Positions 5,977 through 15,110 of a DNA stretch of 15,188 nt are shown piece by piece. Each line of letters begins with the position of its first letter. Within the stretch, counting starts at the first letter, position 1. The stretch spans positions 1-15,188 of the forward strand of contig DBXL01000177.1 of assembly GCA_002309275.1 (NCBI GenBank). Direction: 5' to 3'. The notes beneath the pieces were generated by a model. It was not told the DNA's origin and searched no databases. It saw nothing but the letters and a program-made list of their open reading frames with translations. The DNA is from Ruminococcaceae bacterium UBA1213. Its GTDB lineage: Bacteria; Bacillota; Clostridia; Oscillospirales; Acutalibacteraceae. The position numbers and the translations under genes were made by a program.

Positions 5977-7497
5977 ATGAAAATGCCCGGATTTGTTATC
6001 CACCTGCTTCATGGACAATTCGTTCTTGAAAATATATTCAAAGATTTCGATGACAAACAGACAGAGCAGTTTATGCAGGGCATTCTTATGCCTGATTCCA
6101 ATGAGAAAGGCGAAAAGGATACAGCCCATTTTGTTTCACTTTCGCCGGATTCTCAGAATCGCATTCTGAAAACACCCGATATGGGACTTTTTATCTCAAA
6201 ATACAAACAGCAGCTCACAGAACCTTTTGTTATCGGATATTTTGCTCATCTGTATCTCGATAAAGCGTTTTTTGAACAGTTTTTTCCGAATTATGTCAGC
6301 TTTGTCGATGAAAACGACCGTGAAACCCCGTACGAAAAACGTATCAGCCGTGTGTATCTCTCCCGCAGCCAAAAATATATATCTGTCGGACAGCTGTTTT
6401 CGGAAGAATATCTTTACGGTGACTATACCATGCTCAACGCTGTTCTGACAGCCCGGTATTCCCTTACTGTGCCCGGTAGAATCAAAATTGAAAATCCTAT
6501 ACAAGAAGTACGGTCCGAAAATTTCGTTCACATACTTTCGGAGCTTAAAAAATATCTGAAACAGCAGACGGTTTCGGAACCGGAACTGAACGTTTTTGTA
6601 CAGTCGGAACTGGAAAATTTCATTCACGGGCAGGCAGACGAGTTCGTCAAATATTACCGGCAGTGTGTCGGCGGTAATGATAATGCACCAAAGCAGGAGG
6701 AAACAGATGAAAACGGCATCAATCTGTCGTCCATAGAGGAAATGGAAAAGTGCTGGCAGAAAGGTATGCAGTGGGACCTTGATTGTGCAGAAAAGGACCA
6801 GCCAGAAAAAAAATGCTGCATCAAAAAAATATTCGGCAGGTCCCCTTCCAAAAGTTTTGACCTGCGCAGTGAAGAATACTATCACATAGCATGGCTGGAT
6901 CTCTGCAAAGAGGCAAACGCAGATACAGCCGGAGATATATTGTTCATGGACCGCCTGATACTGAGGGCAAGATATGTGCATGAGAGAAAAGAAAATGAAA
7001 AGAACAAATACTTTGCAGGAGAAAAACGGCTGATTAATCTGACTCTGGTAAACACTACCCTGAATGCACTGAAATTTTATCATGCGAATAATCTGATTGA
7101 GAAGGCATGGCCGGACAACAGTGAAGTTATCAATATGTGGATAGACAACAGTCTGGGAATATTATGTGTTTTCATCAGTGCATGGACTGCATGGTTCACT
7201 TCAAGGCTGCTGCTCGGTGCACATAAGGAAACATGGCTGCGGCATATGTCTTTTTACTCGAAGATTACATTGGAAGCAGACAGCCTCTTTGCCGGAGCCG
7301 GTGAGTACAAAGGGCTTTCTGCTGCCCGGAAAATAGCTCTTTTCAAGGCAAAAACGGTTGCCTATACCGAAGTTGACTATCAGAACTTTTTTGCCAATAT
7401 GAGCGGCAGCAAAAGTTCCGGAGGAAATTCCGGTTCCGAAACAGGCCCGAACGGAACTTCCCCTGATAATTCCGCTCCCCGTGAACAGAATACATAA
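5977..7497 (+). CDS. Zinc-dependent phospholipase C-like / SLATT-like fusion, RADAR accessory
   Basis: This 506-aa protein is the first gene of the RADAR operon. Residues 1 to about 170 match the pattern of the bacterial zinc-dependent phospholipase C (Zn_dep_PLPC) superfamily: MPGFVIH with H9 and H12, GILMPDS with D40, AHF with H51, and PFVIGYFAHLYLD with H91 and D95. These His/Asp residues fit a tri-metal site; substrate is unknown. A low-complexity linker (about 230-290) follows. Residues about 295-475 look like a SLATT module: a long helix, a weakly hydrophobic stretch, a clear membrane segment around GILCVFISAWTAWF (about 391-408), then KETWLRHMSFYSK and LEADSLFAGAGEY typical of the cytosolic SLATT helix. 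The last 30 residues are Ser/Gly/Asn/Pro-rich and disordered. SLATT proteins are known optional partners of RADAR; the enzyme-like fusion is unfamiliar to me. A membrane-localised effector or regulator role is inferred. There is no signal peptide, so the PLC-like domain should be cytosolic. Confidence 0.62.
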   Translation: MKMPGFVIHLLHGQFVLENIFKDFDDKQTEQFMQGILMPDSNEKGEKDTAHFVSLSPDSQNRILKTPDMGLFISKYKQQLTEPFVIGYFAHLYLDKAFFEQFFPNYVSFVDENDRETPYEKRISRVYLSRSQKYISVGQLFSEEYLYGDYTMLNAVLTARYSLTVPGRIKIENPIQEVRSENFVHILSELKKYLKQQTVSEPELNVFVQSELENFIHGQADEFVKYYRQCVGGNDNAPKQEETDENGINLSSIEEMEKCWQKGMQWDLDCAEKDQPEKKCCIKKIFGRSPSKSFDLRSEEYYHIAWLDLCKEANADTAGDILFMDRLILRARYVHERKENEKNKYFAGEKRLINLTLVNTTLNALKFYHANNLIEKAWPDNSEVINMWIDNSLGILCVFISAWTAWFTSRLLLGAHKETWLRHMSFYSKITLEADSLFAGAGEYKGLSAARKIALFKAKTVAYTEVDYQNFFANMSGSKSSGGNSGSETGPNGTSPDNSAPREQNT

Positions 7498-7499
7498 CC

Positions 7500-7509
7500 G
7501 GAGGGGGAG
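7500..7509 (+). promoter_or_regulatory. Ribosome binding site for TTG-started PRTase-like gene
   Basis: GGAGGGGGAG lies about 9 nt before TTG 7519. The nearby GTG at 7511 runs into a stop within four codons, so TTG is the only good start. Confidence 0.7.
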
Positions 7510-7518
7510 TGTGACACT

Positions 7519-9477
7519 TTGAGTATTAGTAAATTTCTTGCAAATTCTCTCGATGACGGCTACTGCCGCAAGCAGTTCGGAAACAGTGTTCCTGCCGAAA
7601 ATATATGCAGGGTATTTGTGGGCAGACGCAATTTTTTGAACGTCTGCCAATATATTGACAAAATGCCGAATATTGGCGAAAACATATTGCAGACAATTTA
7701 TTCCGAAATCGGTATCCGTGTTGCAGTAAAAAGAATTGCTGAAGAATTTTTTTATTTTTTCAAGAATTCCCGTCATAAAAATACGAAGCTGTTTTCTTAT
7801 GGAATTATTATTTTCAGTGATGTTTTTGTTTACGGAAGGACACTCGAGGGACTTTTGGACGACTGTGAAGAAATTTTTGCAGATACTTATTATCTGAAAT
7901 GCAGCGATTACAGAAAACAGTACGATGAATATCTGGACAGAAAACAGCTCTACGATATATTTCTCAGCCTTGTAAGAATAGATGTGGAATGCAGAAATGA
8001 AAATTCCGGTCTGCTGAAAATGCGGTATCAGGAACGCATTATCCCGAAAGGCAGGGTTTCTTTGCCGGACAGTTGGAGGAAATCCGCCTATGAGATAGCC
8101 GAATCCGCTTTCTGCGGTGATGTTCCCAATGAAATATTCGTTCCTTCACTGAAATTTAGGAATAATTTCTCCCGATTCGATTTGGCTGACGCATTTGCAG
8201 AAAGCCAGGCCGCAGGCCTGCTGTCTGACTTCAGGAGGGTGAAAAACAGGTACAGGGGAAGATGTTTGGATAATTATATTGCCGTATTCTCGGAAAGAGA
8301 TACTGTAAAATTTGTATTTACAGTGAGATGTACACGAAAATATATCATGCCGTTTGTATTTCTCCCGGCATTGAGCAGGCAGCAGCATGACAGGATTATG
8401 GAGGCTTTCTTTGAAAGGGCTTCCTCATGCAGGCCTGTGCTGGAATGCAGACGGAATGAATGGGACAGCCCTCAGCTGAGTATGGTTTATGCCCAATTGT
8501 TCAATATGGTGGTTACAACGGTTTTTATGCGGGCTTTTTTTGCCGAATTCGGCACTGCCGTCAATCTGAATGACATTCTGCCGGAGAAACCCGGCAATAT
8601 GACAGCATTCAATTATGCACACGACCGGGAAATAGCCGGTCTGCTGAACGTTCTGCTGGATCCGGAACAAAAACCTTGGTTCTCCCTTTCGGAACTCCGC
8701 ACTCTTCTTTCTGATGTGATAGGAACGGAAACATATATTTTCAAAGGCATATCCGACATCACCCGGAATGAAAATGCCAAGATACCGTTTGACCTCAGAC
8801 AGAAAATTGAATGTGTGTTTGAAAAATCTGTCTTTGACTACGGCATTGCTTCCGAAAAAAGTGCTTATACCATGCTCAAAAGCTGTGTTCCTCCCAGTTA
8901 TGCTTCTGTCAGGTATTTTTCTTTCCCGCTGAACAACCCGGTCGGCAATATGCTGCGGAAGATATATGCCTACAAGGGTTCATGGATGCGGCGGAATATC
9001 TCATTGCACAGTGCGTTTTCCTATATGTTTCAGATAATGGATTGGGGCGGTATGTCACTGATTGTCGGAAATTACCGGGGAGAATATGTCCAGTGTTTCA
9101 AAACAGAGGAACTGTCTGTTGATTTGCTGTTGTACCGTTATGCCCTGTATCTGCCTCTGCTCAATGAGATACAGTGGAGGTGCAGACGGCAGGGAAGAAA
9201 TACCCCGGCAGGACTGTATTATGAATTCAATTACTTTTTTGATGCCTGCCGTGTATATGGCGAAAAAAATCTTGACGATATGACGTATTTGGAAAATATC
9301 CGCAGACAGTTTGGGCATCGTCTGATATATATCGTTTATCAGCTTCTCACTTCAGGGCAGAATTGTGATGACTATATGTATCTGGTCGGTAAAAAACTTG
9401 CCTATCTGAATGTCAGGTCATCACCGGGGGACTATATCCGGGACTGGAAAAATCTGTATGTCGATATTGTTTATTGA
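7519..9477 (+). CDS. Large protein with phosphoribosyltransferase-like N-terminus, RADAR accessory
   Basis: I do not recognise this 652-aa protein as a whole. Near the N-terminus, IIIFSDVFVYGRTL (about residues 96-109) fits the PRPP-binding loop of type I phosphoribosyltransferases: hydrophobic strand, acidic residue (D101), then aromatic-G-R-T (105-108) where the classic motif has DD(V/I)xxTGxT. The first Asp is replaced by Ser, so catalysis may be altered or lost. The rest (about 180-652) is soluble, mixed alpha/beta, rich in aromatic and basic residues, with no clear membrane span or P-loop. The gene starts with TTG 21 nt after the PLC-like gene and stops 16 nt before rdrA, so it is surely co-expressed with RADAR. 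PRTase-like domains occur in other predicted nucleotide-linked conflict systems. A sensor or modifier of nucleotides such as inosine products is possible but speculative. Confidence 0.5.
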   Translation: MSISKFLANSLDDGYCRKQFGNSVPAENICRVFVGRRNFLNVCQYIDKMPNIGENILQTIYSEIGIRVAVKRIAEEFFYFFKNSRHKNTKLFSYGIIIFSDVFVYGRTLEGLLDDCEEIFADTYYLKCSDYRKQYDEYLDRKQLYDIFLSLVRIDVECRNENSGLLKMRYQERIIPKGRVSLPDSWRKSAYEIAESAFCGDVPNEIFVPSLKFRNNFSRFDLADAFAESQAAGLLSDFRRVKNRYRGRCLDNYIAVFSERDTVKFVFTVRCTRKYIMPFVFLPALSRQQHDRIMEAFFERASSCRPVLECRRNEWDSPQLSMVYAQLFNMVVTTVFMRAFFAEFGTAVNLNDILPEKPGNMTAFNYAHDREIAGLLNVLLDPEQKPWFSLSELRTLLSDVIGTETYIFKGISDITRNENAKIPFDLRQKIECVFEKSVFDYGIASEKSAYTMLKSCVPPSYASVRYFSFPLNNPVGNMLRKIYAYKGSWMRRNISLHSAFSYMFQIMDWGGMSLIVGNYRGEYVQCFKTEELSVDLLLYRYALYLPLLNEIQWRCRRQGRNTPAGLYYEFNYFFDACRVYGEKNLDDMTYLENIRRQFGHRLIYIVYQLLTSGQNCDDYMYLVGKKLAYLNVRSSPGDYIRDWKNLYVDIVY

Positions 9478-9493
9478 GAAGGACGATGAAATT

Positions 9494-12220
9494 ATGTACA
9501 ATGAGAATAAAATTCATATAAAAATAACACGGGGAATGGAACATCATACCAATCTGATGAACATTTATGATAAAGATGAATTTTTCTGCGATTCTTACCG
9601 TAAGGCCGCCTATGCGATAACGAGAATAGTTGAAATGTCCCGTTTTGAGTTTCAAAAACGGGAAAACCGGAAAGACTCCGGGAATGACTTCCATTATTCC
9701 GAATATCACAATAATATTGTTGCATTCTGTGCGGACAGAGGGCAGGGAAAAACATCGGCAATGCTTTCTATGGAATATGCACTCCGGAATATGTCGGAAG
9801 AACATGACAGCGTTTACAGCAGAGACGAGAAAAAAGCAAAAAGAGATTTCTGGACCGGAGTGTATGACTCTGTGTATGACAGCCCCGCCAATCCCGTTCT
9901 CAGCACGAATTTTGAATGCCTTCCCGTGATCGATCCGACCTGTCTTGAAAAAAATGATTCCATTCTCAGGACTGTCATGTCCAAAATGTTTCAGTCTGCA
10001 TCTCAGAAATGGCAGAACAGCACCGGCCGTTCTGCTTCTCTGAGCCGTGATGCAGGCAGGGAAAAACAGCGTCAGAAAGAGGAACTCGCCAATCAGTTTA
10101 TTAAATGTTTCAAAGGGCTGGACTACCTGTACAAAGAAGAAAAAAAACAAATTTCTTCTTATTATGATGACCTCAATATGGCGGCGGAATTCGGCGACAG
10201 CAATAATTTCAAAACAATGTTTATCAGGCTTGTGGAATCCTATCTGAAATTCATGTCTCCTGATGGTTCCTCCTGCAGAAATACAATGATGGTGATACTC
10301 ATTGATGATGCCGACCTCAATACAAAACGTGCATTTTCCATTGTGGAAGAAATACAGAAATATTTTGTGATGCCGGGCGTGCTGATTCTGATGGCTCTGC
10401 ACGTCGGCACGCTTGCGAGAACGCTTGAACAAAATCAGCTTGAACAGTATAAAACACTCATAAATTATTCCAATGATCCCACTATCAAGGAACGCTGTCA
10501 CCGTGCAATGGAGAGATATATCGAAAAGCTTTTCCCGTCCTCTCACAGAATATATCTGCCGGATATTTCCAAAACCATCGAACAGGCATATAATTCCATC
10601 AAACTGTCCTATTTTGACAATAACGGCAATGATATATTGGAAAAATACAAATATCTTGCAAAGTCCGATTGGGCGGACAACTACGAAAATTGTCTTTTCC
10701 TGCTTATTTATGCCAAAACAGGAATCATTCTTACGAAAAGAGGCAATTATCTCCACGAGTTCCTTCCGAGCAGTTTCCGACAGCTCAATCACTTTCTTTT
10801 CTATCTCAACAGCATGAAAGACGTTGTGACACAGGACGATAAGACAGAAAATGGCAGTTTCGACCTGTTTCAGAATATCCTGCAGGTGGGTGAAAAGCCT
10901 GACAGAGAAAAGGTTCTTCTGTGGCTTAAAAACCTGAATATCTTTCAGGACTATTTTCTGCATGTATGGTGTCCCGAAAGGCTTTTGTCGGATCAGCTCC
11001 GGACAATCGAAAATATCCATAACAGCCCGTCCAATATCAAAAATTTCAATACCGTCCAGATGATTAAGGAGATTATCAACAGCAACATAAAAGATGAAAA
11101 ATCTCATGTGGCAGATCTGAGGGAACAGCGGATTGCCGACCGCGGATATGCTCCCCTGTCGGACGTTGTATGGGCATTGTACCGCCTGAAACGTTCCGTT
11201 AATCCGGTAAACTATTTCTCTTTTATATATGCCGTCAGAATGTATTACAGCATACATACCCATATTGTTGCTTTGCAGGGAATACTGCTTATGATTGAAA
11301 AAAAAGAACCTCCGTTTAAGGACCTGTTCAATATGTTAGGCGGACGCATATTCCCTATGCACTGGTATATGAAAAAAAGACTTCCCCTTTTTGTTTTGGG
11401 TGCGGACAAAATGAATGCGGGGGAATTACTGCAGATTTTTCCGTTTATATATTTGTGCAATGAGGAATCCCAGGCAACAGGAATCACCTCAATGGCATTG
11501 GATAATAATGTGCCGAAAAAAACTGCCCGGTGGATTGTTGACTTCAGGCAGACGCCCCTGAACAATTCGGAATATCTGCTTTTTGATTTGCTGAAACCTG
11601 TCATGCTGCTGCTCATACGTGAGAATTTCAACGGAACAAAATCAAGTTCAAGAGAAGACAAGTTAACCGCAGAACTTGTCAGAGAAGAAAAGACAACCTG
11701 GGAAACCGACTCATTGGATCTGGTATGCAATCTGGATTTGCAGGAAAGCGTATATAAGGAATTTTTTAAAAAGCCGTACACAGGTGAATACCACTTTCTG
11801 GATGATATGGTTCATGCAGTCTATGGGGAGTTGGATGAAACCATTGAGAACAGTACGGCAATCAAGATTTCATGCCGGTTTGTTAAATTGCTGAAAGGAA
11901 TTACGCCCCGTATTTTCTATATTTTATATAATTACAGGAAAAAAATCGGCAGAAAACTGAATGGCGTCAATGATGATTTTTCCAGAAATTTCGATGATAT
12001 TACCATTCCTTTGTTAATGCGGAACATACCTGAACTTCCCGACAGCAATTCGGATACACAGCAAACAGACAGCAGAAGCGGCTCTTACTTCCAAAATGAC
12101 AGGAAAAATGGAAACAGTGTCAGGGTAACTATGGATGCGGCGGACAAAAGCGAAAAAAATAAAGATGAAGATATGGATAAAGATGATTTTTCCGATGAGC
12201 GCGACAATGAAACAAAATAA
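9494..12220 (+). CDS. rdrA: RADAR ATPase subunit RdrA
   Basis: This 908-aa P-loop ATPase is half of RADAR, an anti-phage system that deaminates adenosine-containing substrates during infection. Seen: Walker A ADRGQGKTS (80-88) after a hydrophobic strand (NNIVAFC), and Walker B MMVILIDDAD (265-274) followed by a helix and a strand, GVLILMALHV, of the AAA/STAND-like fold. The long helical C-terminal part (about 330-850) matches the size of known RdrA, which forms ring-shaped oligomers that dock onto RdrB. The last 60 residues are a low-complexity, acidic tail. ATG 9494 was chosen because AAGGA (9479-9483) precedes it; upstream in-frame starts lack a site and overlap the previous gene. The gene ends 18 nt before rdrB. 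Family assignment rests on the P-loop, length and pairing with an RdrB-type deaminase, and I am confident of it. Confidence 0.85.
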   Translation: MYNENKIHIKITRGMEHHTNLMNIYDKDEFFCDSYRKAAYAITRIVEMSRFEFQKRENRKDSGNDFHYSEYHNNIVAFCADRGQGKTSAMLSMEYALRNMSEEHDSVYSRDEKKAKRDFWTGVYDSVYDSPANPVLSTNFECLPVIDPTCLEKNDSILRTVMSKMFQSASQKWQNSTGRSASLSRDAGREKQRQKEELANQFIKCFKGLDYLYKEEKKQISSYYDDLNMAAEFGDSNNFKTMFIRLVESYLKFMSPDGSSCRNTMMVILIDDADLNTKRAFSIVEEIQKYFVMPGVLILMALHVGTLARTLEQNQLEQYKTLINYSNDPTIKERCHRAMERYIEKLFPSSHRIYLPDISKTIEQAYNSIKLSYFDNNGNDILEKYKYLAKSDWADNYENCLFLLIYAKTGIILTKRGNYLHEFLPSSFRQLNHFLFYLNSMKDVVTQDDKTENGSFDLFQNILQVGEKPDREKVLLWLKNLNIFQDYFLHVWCPERLLSDQLRTIENIHNSPSNIKNFNTVQMIKEIINSNIKDEKSHVADLREQRIADRGYAPLSDVVWALYRLKRSVNPVNYFSFIYAVRMYYSIHTHIVALQGILLMIEKKEPPFKDLFNMLGGRIFPMHWYMKKRLPLFVLGADKMNAGELLQIFPFIYLCNEESQATGITSMALDNNVPKKTARWIVDFRQTPLNNSEYLLFDLLKPVMLLLIRENFNGTKSSSREDKLTAELVREEKTTWETDSLDLVCNLDLQESVYKEFFKKPYTGEYHFLDDMVHAVYGELDETIENSTAIKISCRFVKLLKGITPRIFYILYNYRKKIGRKLNGVNDDFSRNFDDITIPLLMRNIPELPDSNSDTQQTDSRSGSYFQNDRKNGNSVRVTMDAADKSEKNKDEDMDKDDFSDERDNETK

Positions 12221-12238
12221 CCGAAAGGAGCCGTTGAT

Positions 12239-14959
12239 ATGGACAGTGAAATGAGAAATCTGAAAATTGCTTTTCAGCTGGCGGCTCCCGAAGATATTCT
12301 GGAAGTCCTTGGAAACAGCAGAAAGTTTCTCTCCTGCCGGAATGACAGGCAGATTGACTTTTCCGGAATGAGCGAAGCATACTATAACATGACATTCCGA
12401 AAACTGATGACCGGCTTTTCAATGGATGAAATCAGAAATATGTATCATGATATGGACGGATGCTGCGATATGAGAGAAGATATTCCCAAAAGCGTTTTCC
12501 AGCTGCTTGTCAATTACGGAATGGATCTATTTGAATATTACGATGAAATGCCTGTGGTGAAAAGAAACAGACTGATGGATTTCAGAGAAATCTCTCTTGA
12601 GCTGGGACAGGATATTTTCACAACTTCCTGGCTGGCATATATGACTCTGTGCAACAGGATTCGGGAACAGGTCAAATTTGACTGGAACAAAGTAGTATAT
12701 ACCAATGACAGAAGACTGCAGAATATACTGCATGAAGGAATTGCAGAAAATCATTTTCATCTTGCAGGCTCAACTCCCGTCTTTTTTCTGTCGTGGGTGG
12801 CGCTTATGAACAATCCCCATATGATTGGTGATTTTTTCATTCCTTTATACGGCTCGAAAGATCCTTTTGTAGAAAACAGAACCGTCAGCCTTTCTTTTTT
12901 GAATGATGCCCGCCAGCTCAGCTGGAGCACATCGCTGCGATATGCCGCATGGATAAGAGTTTTTCTTTTTCAGAAAATATATGGAATAGAGCAGGATGAA
13001 AAACTGCATTTTTCGGAACTTGATCCGGATTTTTCCAGCCTTACGGAATTGAGTGCCGCAGTAATGAAATTAAAGACGCTGTACGGAGAAGTATTTACAC
13101 AGCCTGACGGCTCGTCTGCCTGTCTGGATTATGCGGTGATGAAAAATGCTCAGCGTTTTGACATCGATTCGCCCAATCGCTTGTTCTGCGGGGAACGGTG
13201 CTTCCTGTACAAATGTTTTACAGCCTGTTTCAGACAGGAATTCGGCTTTGAAGAACAAAATATGTTCTATGCATATCTGCTCCTGAAAAACAGATTCCGA
13301 AGCGAACTGATACAGGTCAATCATGAAACGGGATTTGCCAATTTCTACATATATCAGGAAAGAAAAGCTGCATTCTGGGGAAACATCAGTGAATACTGGA
13401 CAGAATCGCAGAGAATGACAGTCAATTCTCAGTTCGACAGCGGTTCTGTCAGAAGTCTTGAAATAAGACTTGCCCCTTCCGGCAATGCCGGAGATATCTA
13501 TCACAACATCAGTCTGGAAGATAATAATATCCTGTTTTCTGATGACCGGAATGTTTTAAAAAAGGACTGTTTCGGATTTGACAAAGATGCCGGACTGCCG
13601 TTTCTGACAGACGGGAAAATATGGTCGGGGCTCGATGACGGGAAAAAAGCGGTTGTCGGAAGAAAACTGCCGTTTTTCTATGTATTCCATTTTATCAAGA
13701 AACAGATGAACGAGCCGGCAAAATACAGTGTTATGGGCGTGACCGCGCCAAGAAATCATGATGTCCGTTTGTCTGCACAGAAATTTGCCCTGGAACTTGC
13801 AAAGGCTCTTGACCAGAGTGAATATCTCTGTTCAAGAATCAGAGGTATAGATGCCTCGTCATTTGAGATTGCCTGCCGTCCGGAAACATTTGCCACAGAA
13901 GTCCGTTTTCTCAAAAATTTCGTTCCGCCGGATCATCCGGAAAATATTCTGACCTCTTCAAAGCGTATTCTGCCGAAGCTGGGAATAAGCTATCATGTCG
14001 GTGAAGATTTTCTTGACATTGCCGACGGACTCAGAGCAATAGATGAAACTGTCAGGTTTCTGGACATGACCAGAGGGGATCGTCTGGGACACGCTCTGGC
14101 ACTCGGCGTATCTCCCGATATACACTATAACGTCAAGGGCAGAAATATTATCATGCCCAAGCAGGATCTTCTTGATAATTTCATATGGCTTTTGTACAGG
14201 GCAACGGAATTGGGCATAAAAATTGATGTCAATCTGCGTGACAGCATGAAAAGATGCTGTGACCAGCTGTTGTATGAGATATACGGAGAGTGTATGCAGC
14301 AGAACGGTCTGAACCTGACAGCACATGATTACTACAATTCATGGAAATTAAGGGGAGATCACCCCGACTGCTATAAAACGGTTGTTTATGATTCGCTGAA
14401 TGATGGAAAAATATGCTTCACCCCGAATTATATTGCAGAAAAATATCACAGCCATTTCGTCAATGATAAGACATACAGCCATTTCCGCCATAATGAAAAT
14501 ATAGCCGCTATCATGCACTATTACCATTACGGTCATAGAGAACGGAAAGAAGGACTGAAACCATATAAATGGAAGGTGACTTATGAATATATCCGGCTCA
14601 TTTCTGATGTGCAGAAATGTATGCAGGAACTTGTGTCAGAAAGGGGAATTGCCATTGAGTGCAATTTTTCTTCCAATCAGCTCATCGGCACTTTCGGAAC
14701 ATATGACCATCACCCCATCTTTCGCTTTAATATGCATCTGCTGGCACAGAGCGAAAATAAACATCATCTCTGTGTTTCCATCAATACAGACGATCAGGGC
14801 GTATTTGATACATCGCTTGAAAACGAATATGCTTTGCTGATGGAATGCATTGCCAGTATCAGATGCGGAAACAATGAACGTATGTACAGTGATGAAGTTA
14901 TCTATGAGTATGTCAACTATATCCGGAAATTGGGACTCGAACAAATATTTCCAAACTGA
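12239..14959 (+). CDS. rdrB: RADAR adenosine deaminase subunit RdrB
   Basis: This 906-aa protein belongs to the metal-dependent adenosine deaminase family, greatly enlarged relative to the roughly 350-aa housekeeping enzyme. All hallmark motifs are visible: ENHFHLAGS with the HxH metal ligands H172 and H174; YHVGED with H586 and catalytic E589; RLGHALALG with H618; and INTDDQG with D851 and D852. About 410 residues separate HxH from HxGE, so large insertions decorate the barrel, as expected of RdrB. Known RdrB assembles into a large dodecameric shell with RdrA rings. It was first described as editing adenosine to inosine in RNA; later work showed deamination of ATP and dATP. AAAGGAG (12224-12230) lies 8 nt before the ATG. 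This is the last gene of the operon, followed by two terminators. No catalytic residue is missing, so it should be active. Confidence 0.92.
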   Translation: MDSEMRNLKIAFQLAAPEDILEVLGNSRKFLSCRNDRQIDFSGMSEAYYNMTFRKLMTGFSMDEIRNMYHDMDGCCDMREDIPKSVFQLLVNYGMDLFEYYDEMPVVKRNRLMDFREISLELGQDIFTTSWLAYMTLCNRIREQVKFDWNKVVYTNDRRLQNILHEGIAENHFHLAGSTPVFFLSWVALMNNPHMIGDFFIPLYGSKDPFVENRTVSLSFLNDARQLSWSTSLRYAAWIRVFLFQKIYGIEQDEKLHFSELDPDFSSLTELSAAVMKLKTLYGEVFTQPDGSSACLDYAVMKNAQRFDIDSPNRLFCGERCFLYKCFTACFRQEFGFEEQNMFYAYLLLKNRFRSELIQVNHETGFANFYIYQERKAAFWGNISEYWTESQRMTVNSQFDSGSVRSLEIRLAPSGNAGDIYHNISLEDNNILFSDDRNVLKKDCFGFDKDAGLPFLTDGKIWSGLDDGKKAVVGRKLPFFYVFHFIKKQMNEPAKYSVMGVTAPRNHDVRLSAQKFALELAKALDQSEYLCSRIRGIDASSFEIACRPETFATEVRFLKNFVPPDHPENILTSSKRILPKLGISYHVGEDFLDIADGLRAIDETVRFLDMTRGDRLGHALALGVSPDIHYNVKGRNIIMPKQDLLDNFIWLLYRATELGIKIDVNLRDSMKRCCDQLLYEIYGECMQQNGLNLTAHDYYNSWKLRGDHPDCYKTVVYDSLNDGKICFTPNYIAEKYHSHFVNDKTYSHFRHNENIAAIMHYYHYGHRERKEGLKPYKWKVTYEYIRLISDVQKCMQELVSERGIAIECNFSSNQLIGTFGTYDHHPIFRFNMHLLAQSENKHHLCVSINTDDQGVFDTSLENEYALLMECIASIRCGNNERMYSDEVIYEYVNYIRKLGLEQIFPN

Positions 14960-15036
14960 AACAGATATACAGGAAAGAAATTTATGCATGGATATATGAA
15001 AGTATCAAAATAAATATATTCAAAACTGTATCAAAA
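14960..15036. other. Short AT-rich spacer after rdrB
   Basis: Nothing recognisable lies between the rdrB stop and the first terminator hairpin. An AGGAAAG segment precedes an ATG near 14983, but the frame closes quickly. Confidence 0.5.
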
Positions 15037-15066
15037 ACCGCCTGAAATTTTTATATTTCAGGCGGT
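15037..15066. terminator. Intrinsic terminator after rdrB (probably bidirectional)
   Basis: Arms ACCGCCTGAAA (15037-15047) and TTTCAGGCGGT (15056-15066) form an 11-bp stem, one more A-T pair being possible. The plus-strand tail is CTGCTTGTATTT, only moderately T-rich. On the minus strand the hairpin is followed by TTTTTGATA, so it may also stop convergent transcription. Confidence 0.75.
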
Positions 15067-15110
15067 CTGCTTGTATTTAGTTAGACGACCATATAATTTA
15101 ATACAAAATC

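Noticed and set aside
6196..7083. 295-aa minus-strand frame opposite the PLC-like gene
   Set aside because: It has no ribosome site or recognisable domain; the plus-strand gene carries conserved motifs.
9413..11263. Long (616-aa) open frame on the minus strand opposite rdrA and the end of the PRTase-like gene
   Set aside because: It is antisense to genes with clear motifs and good ribosome sites, has no convincing domain or ribosome site, and looks like a by-product of codon bias.
11924..11931. Single TTATATAA inside rdrA
   Set aside because: It is one isolated copy in coding sequence without 12-bp neighbours, expected by chance in AT-rich DNA.
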